Shown here: one piece after another, positions 8,702 to 15,489 of the stretch
Numbering within the stretch: position 1 is the stretch's first letter
How the letters are laid out: each line of letters begins with the position of its first letter
Source of the DNA: an uncultured Bacteroidia bacterium
GTDB taxonomy: Bacteria; Bacteroidota; Bacteroidia; Bacteroidales; F082
Assembly: GCA_913009755.1 (NCBI GenBank)
Contig: CAJVWU010000035.1
Location: 1 to 39,544, forward strand
Direction: 5' to 3'
Length of the DNA stretch: 39,544 nt
Notes under the pieces: generated by a model
The model's database searches: none
Seen by the model: the letters and a program-made list of their open reading frames with translations, nothing else
Told to the model about the DNA's origin: nothing
Made by a program: the position numbers and the translations under genes

Positions 8702-9301
8702 ATGCTTGCAACCCTGGATAAACTCGATACGCAACTTTTACTTTTGATCAACGGGTTCCATAACGGTTTCTTTGATTATATAATGGTTTATTTCAGCTCC
8801 AAATGGTTCTGGCTCCCGTTTTATTTGCTGTTGCTTTATTTCATCATCCGGCGTTTCAGATTACAGAGTTTTCTTGTGCTGGCTTTTGTGGCCCTGCTCA
8901 TCCTGTTTTCCGACCAGCTTTCGGTTCATGCTTTTAAGGATGTTTTTGAAAGGTTAAGGCCATGTCATAACCAAAACCTGGTTTTATTGTTGCATACGGT
9001 AACCAGTTGTGGCGGGCAATATGGTTTTGTTTCGTCTCATGCTGCCAATGGTTTTGCCCTGGCCACGTTTTTAAGTTTTTTAATGTATAAACCTTTTAAA
9101 TGGCTGCCCTGGGTGATGTTTTTATGGGCTGTTCTGGTTGGTTACAGCAGGATATATCTGGGAGCACATTATCCGGGGGATGTGTTGGCAGGGGCTCTTT
9201 TAGGCCTTTTTGACGGTTTCCTTATGTTTCGTCTGTATCTGCTTGTGGTTGCTTTGCAGCAAAAGAGAAAAGGGGGGATTAGGTTCCGGGAGATGAAATA
9301 A
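8702..9301 (+). CDS. PAP2-family membrane phosphatase
   Basis: This 199-residue integral membrane protein has about five to six hydrophobic helices and the three phosphatase motifs: K79xxxxxxR86P87, SSH113 (the variant SSHAAN in place of PSGH) and S149R150xxxxxH156xxxD160. PAP2 enzymes remove phosphate from lipid phosphates such as undecaprenyl pyrophosphate or lipid A. Sequence alone does not settle which. The H113 and H156 catalytic pair are intact. It follows the TonB-C-like secreted protein directly. Confidence 0.9.
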   Translation: MLATLDKLDTQLLLLINGFHNGFFDYIMVYFSSKWFWLPFYLLLLYFIIRRFRLQSFLVLAFVALLILFSDQLSVHAFKDVFERLRPCHNQNLVLLLHTVTSCGGQYGFVSSHAANGFALATFLSFLMYKPFKWLPWVMFLWAVLVGYSRIYLGAHYPGDVLAGALLGLFDGFLMFRLYLLVVALQQKRKGGIRFREMK

Positions 9302-9363
9302 TGAAACTTCAGGGAGAACCATCGAATTCCGCAGGTGCGGGAAACCATCCTCCTCCCTCAATC

Positions 9364-10137
9364 TTACTTTATGTCAACAATAATTGGGTCTTTGGCAATG
9401 ACGCCCAGCAATGAAGAAGCATTGGCCTTGTTGATGGCAATTTCGAGCAACCCGTTACTGGCAAACAAAGCGACAATTTCGCCCGGCCTCACGTCGCTGT
9501 ATGCTTTCCGGATGGTTTTCACGGTATAGGAGCGAAAAGAAATCTCAAAAGTTTTATGGGTCACAACTTTCCTGAAAAGTTCTTCATTAATGTTGGTAAC
9601 CAGGTTTTCGTAATTATCCACATGAAGTACCATGCCACGGATCATATTTTCGCTGACCACCGGTTTGAACGAGAATTTTTCAATCAGCTTTTCTTTTTCA
9701 TTTCCCAGTTCTTCTATTTTTCCCCCTTTGGCAAGATGAACAGCCGCCTTCACAAACCTGTCCCTTTCCGAGAAAGTAAACTTTTCCGTTTCCTGCATAA
9801 TATCCAACACAACAGCTTTTTCAGCTTGTCCTTCAAAAATCAGGGAAAAGATACCGTTGTCGGTACCAATAAAGTATTGTTTATCGAAAAGGGCAGCCAC
9901 ATGGGGACTGTCAATGGATTCTTCCGAATTGAGCCCGATAAGGTGGACCGTCCCGTCAGGAAAACTTTTGTAGGCATTTTGAAGGATATAGGCAGCTTCG
10001 TTAATGTTGAAAGGTTGTATCTCGTGCGAAATGTCCACAATCCTGGCTTCGGGGTAATGCTGATATATCATCCCTTTTACCGAAGAAAGATAATAATCTT
10101 TCAACCCCCAGTCACTTGTCAAAGTAATTACCCCCAT
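9364..10137 (-). CDS. SAM hydrolase / adenosyl-forming enzyme (DUF62 family)
   Basis: This 257-residue protein belongs to the S-adenosyl-L-methionine hydroxide adenosyltransferase family, the relatives of fluorinase and chlorinase. It opens MGVITLTSDWGLKDYYLSSV, the family's N-terminal SAM-binding segment, followed by VDISHEIQPFNINEAAYIL and GLNSEES. The C-terminal domain has VDNYENLVTNI and a terminal barrel with FASNGLLEIAINKANAS. Most members split SAM to adenosine and methionine. The long halogenase-specific loop is not obvious here, so hydrolysis is the likely reaction. It is divergent from phoH. Confidence 0.9.
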   Translation of the reverse strand: MGVITLTSDWGLKDYYLSSVKGMIYQHYPEARIVDISHEIQPFNINEAAYILQNAYKSFPDGTVHLIGLNSEESIDSPHVAALFDKQYFIGTDNGIFSLIFEGQAEKAVVLDIMQETEKFTFSERDRFVKAAVHLAKGGKIEELGNEKEKLIEKFSFKPVVSENMIRGMVLHVDNYENLVTNINEELFRKVVTHKTFEISFRSYTVKTIRKAYSDVRPGEIVALFASNGLLEIAINKANASSLLGVIAKDPIIVDIK

Positions 10138-10259
10138 AAATTCCGGTGAAATGTATTGTTAAAATTTCTGTTATCAAAATTATAAATTTTACAACCCCTC
10201 AGGTTTAATTTTTAATAATTTTGAAACATACACTTGTTAATTATTGATTTGATTGCAGA

Positions 10260-11204
10260 ATGAGCGAAAGTATTTTACAACTTGATATTGGCAGCCCCCT
10301 TGAAATCTACGGCCCGGCTGATAAATACCTGAATGAAATTAAAGAATTATTTCCCAAACTGAAAATTATTGTCAGGGGTGAAATGATCAAGCTGATAGGC
10401 GAAGAGGCTGAAATCCGGCTGTTTGAAAAACGGTTTGACCTGTTGTTGATTTATTTTGACAAGTTTGGAAAACTCAATGAAGATGCTGTGCGGCAGATCA
10501 TGGGGGAAGAAGAAAACACGGTTACAAAAACCGGGGGAGGGGATGTGCTGGTTTACGGGCGGCATGGCAAGCTCATCAGGGCATTGACGCCAAACCAGAA
10601 GAAAATGGTGGAGAGCAGTGCAGACCATGACCTGATATTGGCCATTGGCCCGGCCGGAACGGGAAAAACATACACGGCTGTGGCGCTTGCCGTCAGGGCA
10701 TTAAAAAATAAAGAGGTGAAAAAAATTGTGTTGACCCGTCCTGCCATCGAAGCGGGGGAGAGCCTGGGGTTTTTGCCGGGTGATATGAAAGAGAAGTTAG
10801 ACCCCTATCTGCAACCGTTATATGATGCGTTGCGCGATATGCTGCCCACTCAAAAATTCCTGTCCTACCTTGAAGATGAAACCATTGAGGTAGCCCCGCT
10901 GGCCTTTATGCGTGGCCGGACACTGAGCAACGCTTTCGCCATCCTCGATGAAGCACAAAATGCATCAACCAGCCAGTTGAAGATGTTCCTCACCCGTATG
11001 GGCAAGTCATCCAAATTTATCGTCACGGGTGACGTAACGCAAATAGACCTTCCGCGGAAAAAACAATCAGGACTCCTGCAGGCGCAGGAAATTCTGAAAG
11101 GGATCAAAGGCGTTGATTTCATCTATCTTGACGGAAGGGATGTGGTCAGGCACCGGTTGGTTACCCGGATCATAGAAGCTTATAATAAATTAGATGAAGA
11201 ATAA
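10260..11204 (+). CDS. phoH: PhoH-family ATPase
   Basis: This 314-residue PhoH/YbeZ-type P-loop protein has Walker A G130PAGTGKT137, a Walker B-like region with [10 protein letters not shown], and the family motif [16 protein letters not shown]. The C-terminus has [14 protein letters not shown], which is conserved in the family. YbeZ-type proteins are linked to RNA and ribosome metabolism through the endoribonuclease YbeY, but ybeY is not in this window. The N-terminal 100 residues contain a KH-like small domain. purC follows after 11 bases, suggesting shared transcription. Confidence 0.95.
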   Translation: MSESILQLDIGSPLEIYGPADKYLNEIKELFPKLKIIVRGEMIKLIGEEAEIRLFEKRFDLLLIYFDKFGKLNEDAVRQIMGEEENTVTKTGGGDVLVYGRHGKLIRALTPNQKKMVESSADHDLILAIGPAGTGKTYTAVALAVRALKNKEVKKIVLTRPAIEAGESLGFLPGDMKEKLDPYLQPLYDALRDMLPTQKFLSYLEDETIEVAPLAFMRGRTLSNAFAILDEAQNASTSQLKMFLTRMGKSSKFIVTGDVTQIDLPRKKQSGLLQAQEILKGIKGVDFIYLDGRDVVRHRLVTRIIEAYNKLDEE

Positions 11205-11215
11205 ATTTTAAAAAT

Positions 11216-12163
11216 ATGGAAGAAGCAATTATTAAAACCGATTTTCATTTTCCCGGCCAGCAAAGCGTCTATCACGGCAAAGTCAGGGATGTTTACAATA
11301 TTGACGACAAATACCTCGTGATGGTAGCCACTGACCGTATCTCGGCATTCGATGTGGTGTTGCCCTGTGGTATTCCGTATAAAGGACAGGTTCTGAACCA
11401 GATCGCTTCCAGATTTCTGGATGCCACGGCCGATATTGTACCCAACTGGAAAATATCCAGCCCGGACCCCGTGGTTACCATCGGGCGATTTTGTAATCCT
11501 TTTCCTGTTGAAATGATCATCCGCGGTTACCTTACGGGAAGTTCATGGCGTACCTATAAAGGTGGTGCACGCGACATTTGTGGTGTTCCCGTACCCGACG
11601 GGATGAGGGAGCACCAGCGTTTTGCCGAGCCCATCATCACGCCAACCACCAAAGCCGAAGAAGGCCATGATGAAGATATTACCCGGGAGGAAATTATCGG
11701 GCAGGGACTGGTTTCTGAAAAGGATTATAAGAAACTGGAAGAATATACCCGCAAGCTATTTCAACGCGGAACAGAAATAGCATCATCCAAAGGACTTATC
11801 CTTGTGGATACAAAATATGAATTTGGCAAAGTTCAGGATCAGATTTATCTGATTGACGAGATACATACACCCGATTCATCCCGTTATTTTTATGCCGATG
11901 AATATGAGGAAAGGTTTGCCAAAGGGGAAACACAAAAACAGTTGTCCAAGGAATTTGTCAGGGAATGGCTGATGGCCAACGGATTTCAGGGAAAAGAAGG
12001 GCAGATTGTGCCTGAAATGACAGATGAGTTTGTGCAACGTGTTTCGGAACGGTATATTGAACTGTTCGAAAAAGTAACCGGAGAAACCTTCAACCGTATG
12101 CCTTCCGAAGGTGTTTTGAACAGGATTGAAAACAACATCCTTTCGTTTTTTAACGGCCATTAA
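11216..12163 (+). CDS. purC: Phosphoribosylaminoimidazole-succinocarboxamide synthase
   Basis: This 315-residue SAICAR synthase joins aspartate to CAIR in purine synthesis using ATP. It contains [20 protein letters not shown] near the N-terminus, [20 protein letters not shown] and the second signature [10 protein letters not shown]. The length is that of the longer Bacteroidota and yeast-like form rather than the 240-residue E. coli form. The region 12164-12319 downstream holds no gene and separates it from convergent mnmA. Confidence 0.97.
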   Translation: MEEAIIKTDFHFPGQQSVYHGKVRDVYNIDDKYLVMVATDRISAFDVVLPCGIPYKGQVLNQIASRFLDATADIVPNWKISSPDPVVTIGRFCNPFPVEMIIRGYLTGSSWRTYKGGARDICGVPVPDGMREHQRFAEPIITPTTKAEEGHDEDITREEIIGQGLVSEKDYKKLEEYTRKLFQRGTEIASSKGLILVDTKYEFGKVQDQIYLIDEIHTPDSSRYFYADEYEERFAKGETQKQLSKEFVREWLMANGFQGKEGQIVPEMTDEFVQRVSERYIELFEKVTGETFNRMPSEGVLNRIENNILSFFNGH

Positions 12164-12319
12164 GATGTAATGCAAATTCAATATTTAAAAAAATCCTCCC
12201 AAAACCCCTGTCGGCGGGATATAGTATTGTCAAAGATGTAAATCTCTGGTTTATAAGAATTAAACAAAGCATCCCCCGGAAACGGCATGCTTCCGAAATA
12301 ATGGGTTGGTTTGGATCAT

Positions 12320-13393
12320 TTACAAGCCATGTTCCTCTGCAATCACCCCACTCCCCAAACAGGTCTTTTCTTCCCGGTCGTAAATAACAGCAAACTGGCC
12401 GGGGGCAACACCTGAGATTTTTTCGTTGGACACGATGGATAACCCCTTTTCATCACGGATCAGTTTCCCCGCGTTGAATTCAGGCTGATGCCTGATCTTG
12501 AATTTGATCGTTTCCAGTGGCGAATAGTCATGATGCGGGTTCAGGAAATGAATGGAGTCCATCCGGATTTCATTTTTGTATTGTGACTCCGGGTCATAGC
12601 CGTTTGACACATAAATGATGTTTTCACGCGTATCTTTCTTCACCACGAACCACGGCCCGCCACTTAGCCCCAATCCTTTCCTCTGGCCGATGGTGTGAAA
12701 CCAGAAACCTTTGTGACTGCCCAGTTCCTTTCCGGTTTCCAGTTCGACAATGGAGCCGGGTTTTTCACCCACATGCCCGCGGATAAAGTCGTTGTAGTTG
12801 ATCTTTCCCAAAAAACAGATTCCCTGGCTGTCGGGACGGTGGGCACTGGGCAGGTTCATCTCCACTGCCAGTTTCCTGACTTCCTTTTTGGTCAGGTGGC
12901 CGATGGGGAACATCACTTTACTGAGCTGGGGATAGGTGATCTGCCCCAGAAAATAGGTCTGATCCTTTACTTTGTCGGCGGCCGTTCCCAGAAAGACACC
13001 TTCCTCCGTTTCGTAAGTTGTGGCATAATGCCCTGTCGTTATTTTGTCGAAATCTTTTCCGAAACGATCATTGAATACACCGAACTTGATCAGCAGGTTG
13101 CACATGATGTCAGGGTTGGGGGTCAGACCCTGTTTAACGGTATCAATGGTGTATTTTACAACGGTATCCCAGTATTCTTTCCGGAGGTCAACAATGTCAA
13201 ACCGGCAACCGTATTTTTTAGCGATCCAGGTAGTAATCTCAATATCCTCTTCCGACGGGCAATCCATAAAGGCACCCTCATCTTCCATACCGATCTTAAT
13301 GTAAAAAATATGGGGATCATATCCCTGCTCTTTCAGCAGGGGAATGGCTACCGAGCTGTCCACTCCGCCGGATACAAGTGCTGCGATTTTCAT
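12320..13393 (-). CDS. mnmA: tRNA 2-thiouridylase
   Basis: MnmA uses a persulfide sulfur to thiolate uridine 34 of tRNA-Lys, -Glu and -Gln. The start at 13393 gives MKIAALVSGGVDSSVA, which places the PP-loop SGGVDSS at residues 8-14, as in the family. An upstream ATG adds only MMI. The two catalytic cysteines are seen in NPDIMCN and DSQGICFLGKI, and GQRKGLGLSGGPWFV marks the C-terminal region. The length is 357 residues, normal for the family. The gene is convergent with purC. Confidence 0.96.
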   Translation of the reverse strand: MKIAALVSGGVDSSVAIPLLKEQGYDPHIFYIKIGMEDEGAFMDCPSEEDIEITTWIAKKYGCRFDIVDLRKEYWDTVVKYTIDTVKQGLTPNPDIMCNLLIKFGVFNDRFGKDFDKITTGHYATTYETEEGVFLGTAADKVKDQTYFLGQITYPQLSKVMFPIGHLTKKEVRKLAVEMNLPSAHRPDSQGICFLGKINYNDFIRGHVGEKPGSIVELETGKELGSHKGFWFHTIGQRKGLGLSGGPWFVVKKDTRENIIYVSNGYDPESQYKNEIRMDSIHFLNPHHDYSPLETIKFKIRHQPEFNAGKLIRDEKGLSIVSNEKISGVAPGQFAVIYDREEKTCLGSGVIAEEHGL

Positions 13394-13461
13394 TATCATC
13401 AATTTAAAGATGCAAAGGTCGAAAAAACATCCAAAAACGCTTAACCTGCATGAAATGTTTG

Positions 13462-13469
13462 TACTTTTG
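13462..13469 (+). promoter_or_regulatory. -7 element of the toxin-antitoxin operon
   Basis: TACTTTTG fits the Bacteroidota -7 consensus TAnnTTTG and lies 18 bases before the antitoxin ATG. No TTG is seen at the expected -33 position, so support rests on the -7 box and position alone. Confidence 0.4.
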
Positions 13470-13487
13470 TTAAAAATACTTTTAAAA

Positions 13488-13724
13488 ATGTATAAAACGA
13501 TAGAAGCAATTTACGAAAACGGTAAAATTAAACCTTTATATAATGAACAGCTTGGTTTAAAGCGGGGTAAGGTGCTGATAACAATATTAGAAGTGTTTGA
13601 ACAAACTGATGATGGATCAGAAGCAAGTTTCACAGAAGATGATATTACCCGTTTAAGCAAATCCATCACACTTAATGAAGACCCGCTTGAATATCAAAAA
13701 AGAATGAGAAATGAGTGGGAATAG
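13488..13724 (+). CDS. Antitoxin of the DUF104/AF2212-like type
   Basis: This 78-residue protein opens MYKTIEAIYENGKIKPLYNE, which is the signature of the AF2212-like (DUF104) antitoxins. These pair with PIN-domain toxins. The second half is acidic and ends EDPLEYQKRMRNEWE, the likely toxin-binding tail. I start it at the ATG at 13488, since codons upstream encode unrelated sequence antisense to the mnmA promoter region. Its 3' end overlaps the toxin gene by 14 bases, a typical coupled arrangement. The stretch is visibly more AT-rich than mnmA and kbl on either side, consistent with transfer. Confidence 0.85.
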   Translation: MYKTIEAIYENGKIKPLYNEQLGLKRGKVLITILEVFEQTDDGSEASFTEDDITRLSKSITLNEDPLEYQKRMRNEWE

Positions 13725-14091
13725 ATACCTGCTTGACACAAATATTGTTTTGTATTTACTTTCATCAGAAAACAAAACAGAAAGCTTACTATTTAAAAAA
13801 ATCTTCATTTCATTCATTACAGAACTGGAACTTTTCTCTTATCCCTCGCTTACGGATGATGAAAGAGAAAGTATCTCTTTCTTTTTAAGTAAAACAAAAA
13901 TTGTTGACATAATGCCTGTAGTTAAAAGCAGAACTATTTTTTTACGGCAAAAATATCGTTTAAAATTACCAGATGCCATAATTTGTGCTACGGCATGATT
14001 TCTGAAATGCGCATTTGTAACAAATGACAAGAAGTTGGTAAAAATCAATGAAATAAAAACAATAAAACTAAATGCATTCATAACCGAATAA
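13711..14091 (+). pseudogene. PIN-domain toxin (VapC-like) interrupted by an in-frame TGA
   Basis: The reading frame starts at 13711 (MSGNRYLLDTNIVLYLLSSE) and meets TGA at 13996-13998 after KLPDAIICATA. Beyond the TGA the same frame continues FLKCAFVTNDKKLVKINEIK and on to a TAA at 14089-14091, exactly what a complete 126-residue PIN protein should contain. Visible acidic residues are Asp8 (LLDTN), the Glu in TELELF, the Asp in LPDAI, and after the stop the Asp in VTND. The stop therefore removes the fourth catalytic acid and the last strand and helix. A single base change would restore a sense codon (for example TGG). TGA ends several other genes here normally, so general recoding is unlikely. 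I read it as a recently inactivated toxin. Low-level readthrough or a sequencing error are alternatives. Confidence 0.8.
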
Positions 14092-14101
14092 TTAATAAAT
14101 C

Positions 14102-15292
14102 ATGTACGGAAAATTCAAAGACCATCTGATCCGGGAGATCAGTAACATTAAAGAAGCCGGGCTGTATAAATCTGAACGCATTATCGTCAGCCCGCAGGGG
14201 GCAATCATCAAGCTGGATACCGGGCAGGAAGTGCTGAACTTCTGCGCCAACAATTACCTGGGGTTGTCCAATCACCCCAAACTGATCGAAGCCGCCAAAG
14301 AAGGGTTGGATACCCACGGTTACGGCATGTCGTCCGTGCGTTTTATCTGCGGGACTACCGATCTGCACAAAAAACTGGAAAAAGCCATTGCCGACTTTTT
14401 CGGCACCGAAGACAGCATTCTTTATGCCGCCTGTTTTGATGCCAACGGAGGGGTTTTTGAACCTTTACTGACCGAAGAAGATGCCATCATCTCCGATTCG
14501 TTAAACCACGCCTCCATCATTGACGGCGTGAGGCTTTGCAAAGCCAAACGTTACCGCTATCCCAATGCCGACATGAACGGCCTGGAAGAAGTATTGAAAC
14601 AGGCACAGGAACAACGCTTCCGGGTTGTGGTTACCGACGGCGTTTTTTCGATGGACGGCAATGTGGCCCCGGTGGACAAAATCGTTGAACTGGCCGAAAG
14701 ATATGATGCCCTGGTGCTGGTTGACGAAAGCCATTCAGCCGGCGTGGTCGGGCACACAGGAAGAGGTGTAAGCGAGCACTTCGACATTTTCGGCCGTATT
14801 GACATGATCACGGGTACATTGGGTAAAAGCTTCGGCGGAGCCATTGGCGGGTTCACCACCGGACGCAAAGAGATCATTGAAATGTTGCGGCAACGGTCGC
14901 GTCCCTACCTGTTCTCCAACTCCCTGCCCCCCATGGTGGTGAATGCCGGTATCCGCATGTTTGAAATGATGAGCGAAACCAACGAACTGCAGGATAAACT
15001 GCATGCCAACACCAAATATTTTATGGAGAAGATGCTGGCCGCCGGTTTTGACATCAAGCCTGCCCAGTCGGCTATCTGTGCCGTCATGCTTTACGATGCC
15101 AAACTTTCACAGGATATGGCTTCCCGCTTGCTGGACGAAGGAATTTACGTAATCGGTTTCTATTATCCGGTTGTTCCCGATGGCGAGGCACGAATCCGTG
15201 TGCAACTTTCGGCAGCCCACGAACGTGAACATCTTGATCAGGCTATTGAAGCATTCACTAAAGTTGGTAAAGAGTTGGGAGTGATTAAATAA
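14102..15292 (+). CDS. kbl: Glycine C-acetyltransferase (2-amino-3-ketobutyrate CoA ligase)
   Basis: This 396-residue PLP enzyme of the alpha-oxoamine synthase family cleaves 2-amino-3-ketobutyrate with CoA to glycine and acetyl-CoA in threonine breakdown. It matches E. coli Kbl closely in INFCANNYLGL-like, SVRFICGT, ILYAACFDANGG, SLNHASIIDGVRLCKAKRYR and RQRSRPYLFSNSLPP segments. PLP binds Lys242 in GTLGKSFGGA. The threonine dehydrogenase partner (tdh) is not adjacent. Serine palmitoyltransferase and KBL-like paralogues share the fold, but the similarity across these segments favours Kbl. It begins 10 bases after the end of the toxin frame. Confidence 0.93.
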   Translation: MYGKFKDHLIREISNIKEAGLYKSERIIVSPQGAIIKLDTGQEVLNFCANNYLGLSNHPKLIEAAKEGLDTHGYGMSSVRFICGTTDLHKKLEKAIADFFGTEDSILYAACFDANGGVFEPLLTEEDAIISDSLNHASIIDGVRLCKAKRYRYPNADMNGLEEVLKQAQEQRFRVVVTDGVFSMDGNVAPVDKIVELAERYDALVLVDESHSAGVVGHTGRGVSEHFDIFGRIDMITGTLGKSFGGAIGGFTTGRKEIIEMLRQRSRPYLFSNSLPPMVVNAGIRMFEMMSETNELQDKLHANTKYFMEKMLAAGFDIKPAQSAICAVMLYDAKLSQDMASRLLDEGIYVIGFYYPVVPDGEARIRVQLSAAHEREHLDQAIEAFTKVGKELGVIK

Positions 15293-15345
15293 TCCTGACG
15301 ATCTGCCTCAGGTGTGGATGTGTTAAGCAGTAGAAAGCACAAACA

Positions 15346-15369
15346 CTTCCGGATTTATAAATCTGGAAG
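15346..15369. repeat. Inverted repeat, CTTCCGGAT family, copy 1
   Basis: Twelve-base arms (CTTCCGGATTTA and TAAATCTGGAAG) abut each other, with one mismatch that could pair as G-U in RNA. It lies in the 197-bp gap between kbl and the AsmA-like gene. Related repeats occur near 19000, 21485 and 27236. Confidence 0.6.
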
Positions 15370-15489
15370 AATTTCAAATGTTTAGGTAATAAGCTATTTA
15401 TTTCAGGCCGGGATTTAAAATATCGTCCAGCGTTGCGTTTTTAGTTTAATGTGAAGTTATTTAACAGATTGGTGTAATATTAAAAATCA

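Noticed and set aside
6876-9301. A CBASS-like defence cluster around the patatin
   Set aside because: No CD-NTase, Cap2/Cap3 or HORMA/TRIP13 genes are present; neighbours are a TonB-C-like protein and a PAP2 phosphatase.
10175-10223. TAATTTTG boxes on both strands between the SAM hydrolase and phoH as promoters
   Set aside because: They match TAnnTTTG but the region is very AT-rich and no TTG lies at -33 on either strand, so I did not list them.
12695-13444. A 249-residue plus-strand reading frame overlapping mnmA
   Set aside because: It lies antisense to a gene with complete MnmA motifs and has no recognisable domain or codon pattern of its own.
13996-13998. TGA as a recoded sense codon across the genome
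   Set aside because: TGA ends several normal genes here (for example the SirB1-like gene and bcp), so genome-wide recoding is unlikely. A local mutation explains the toxin stop.
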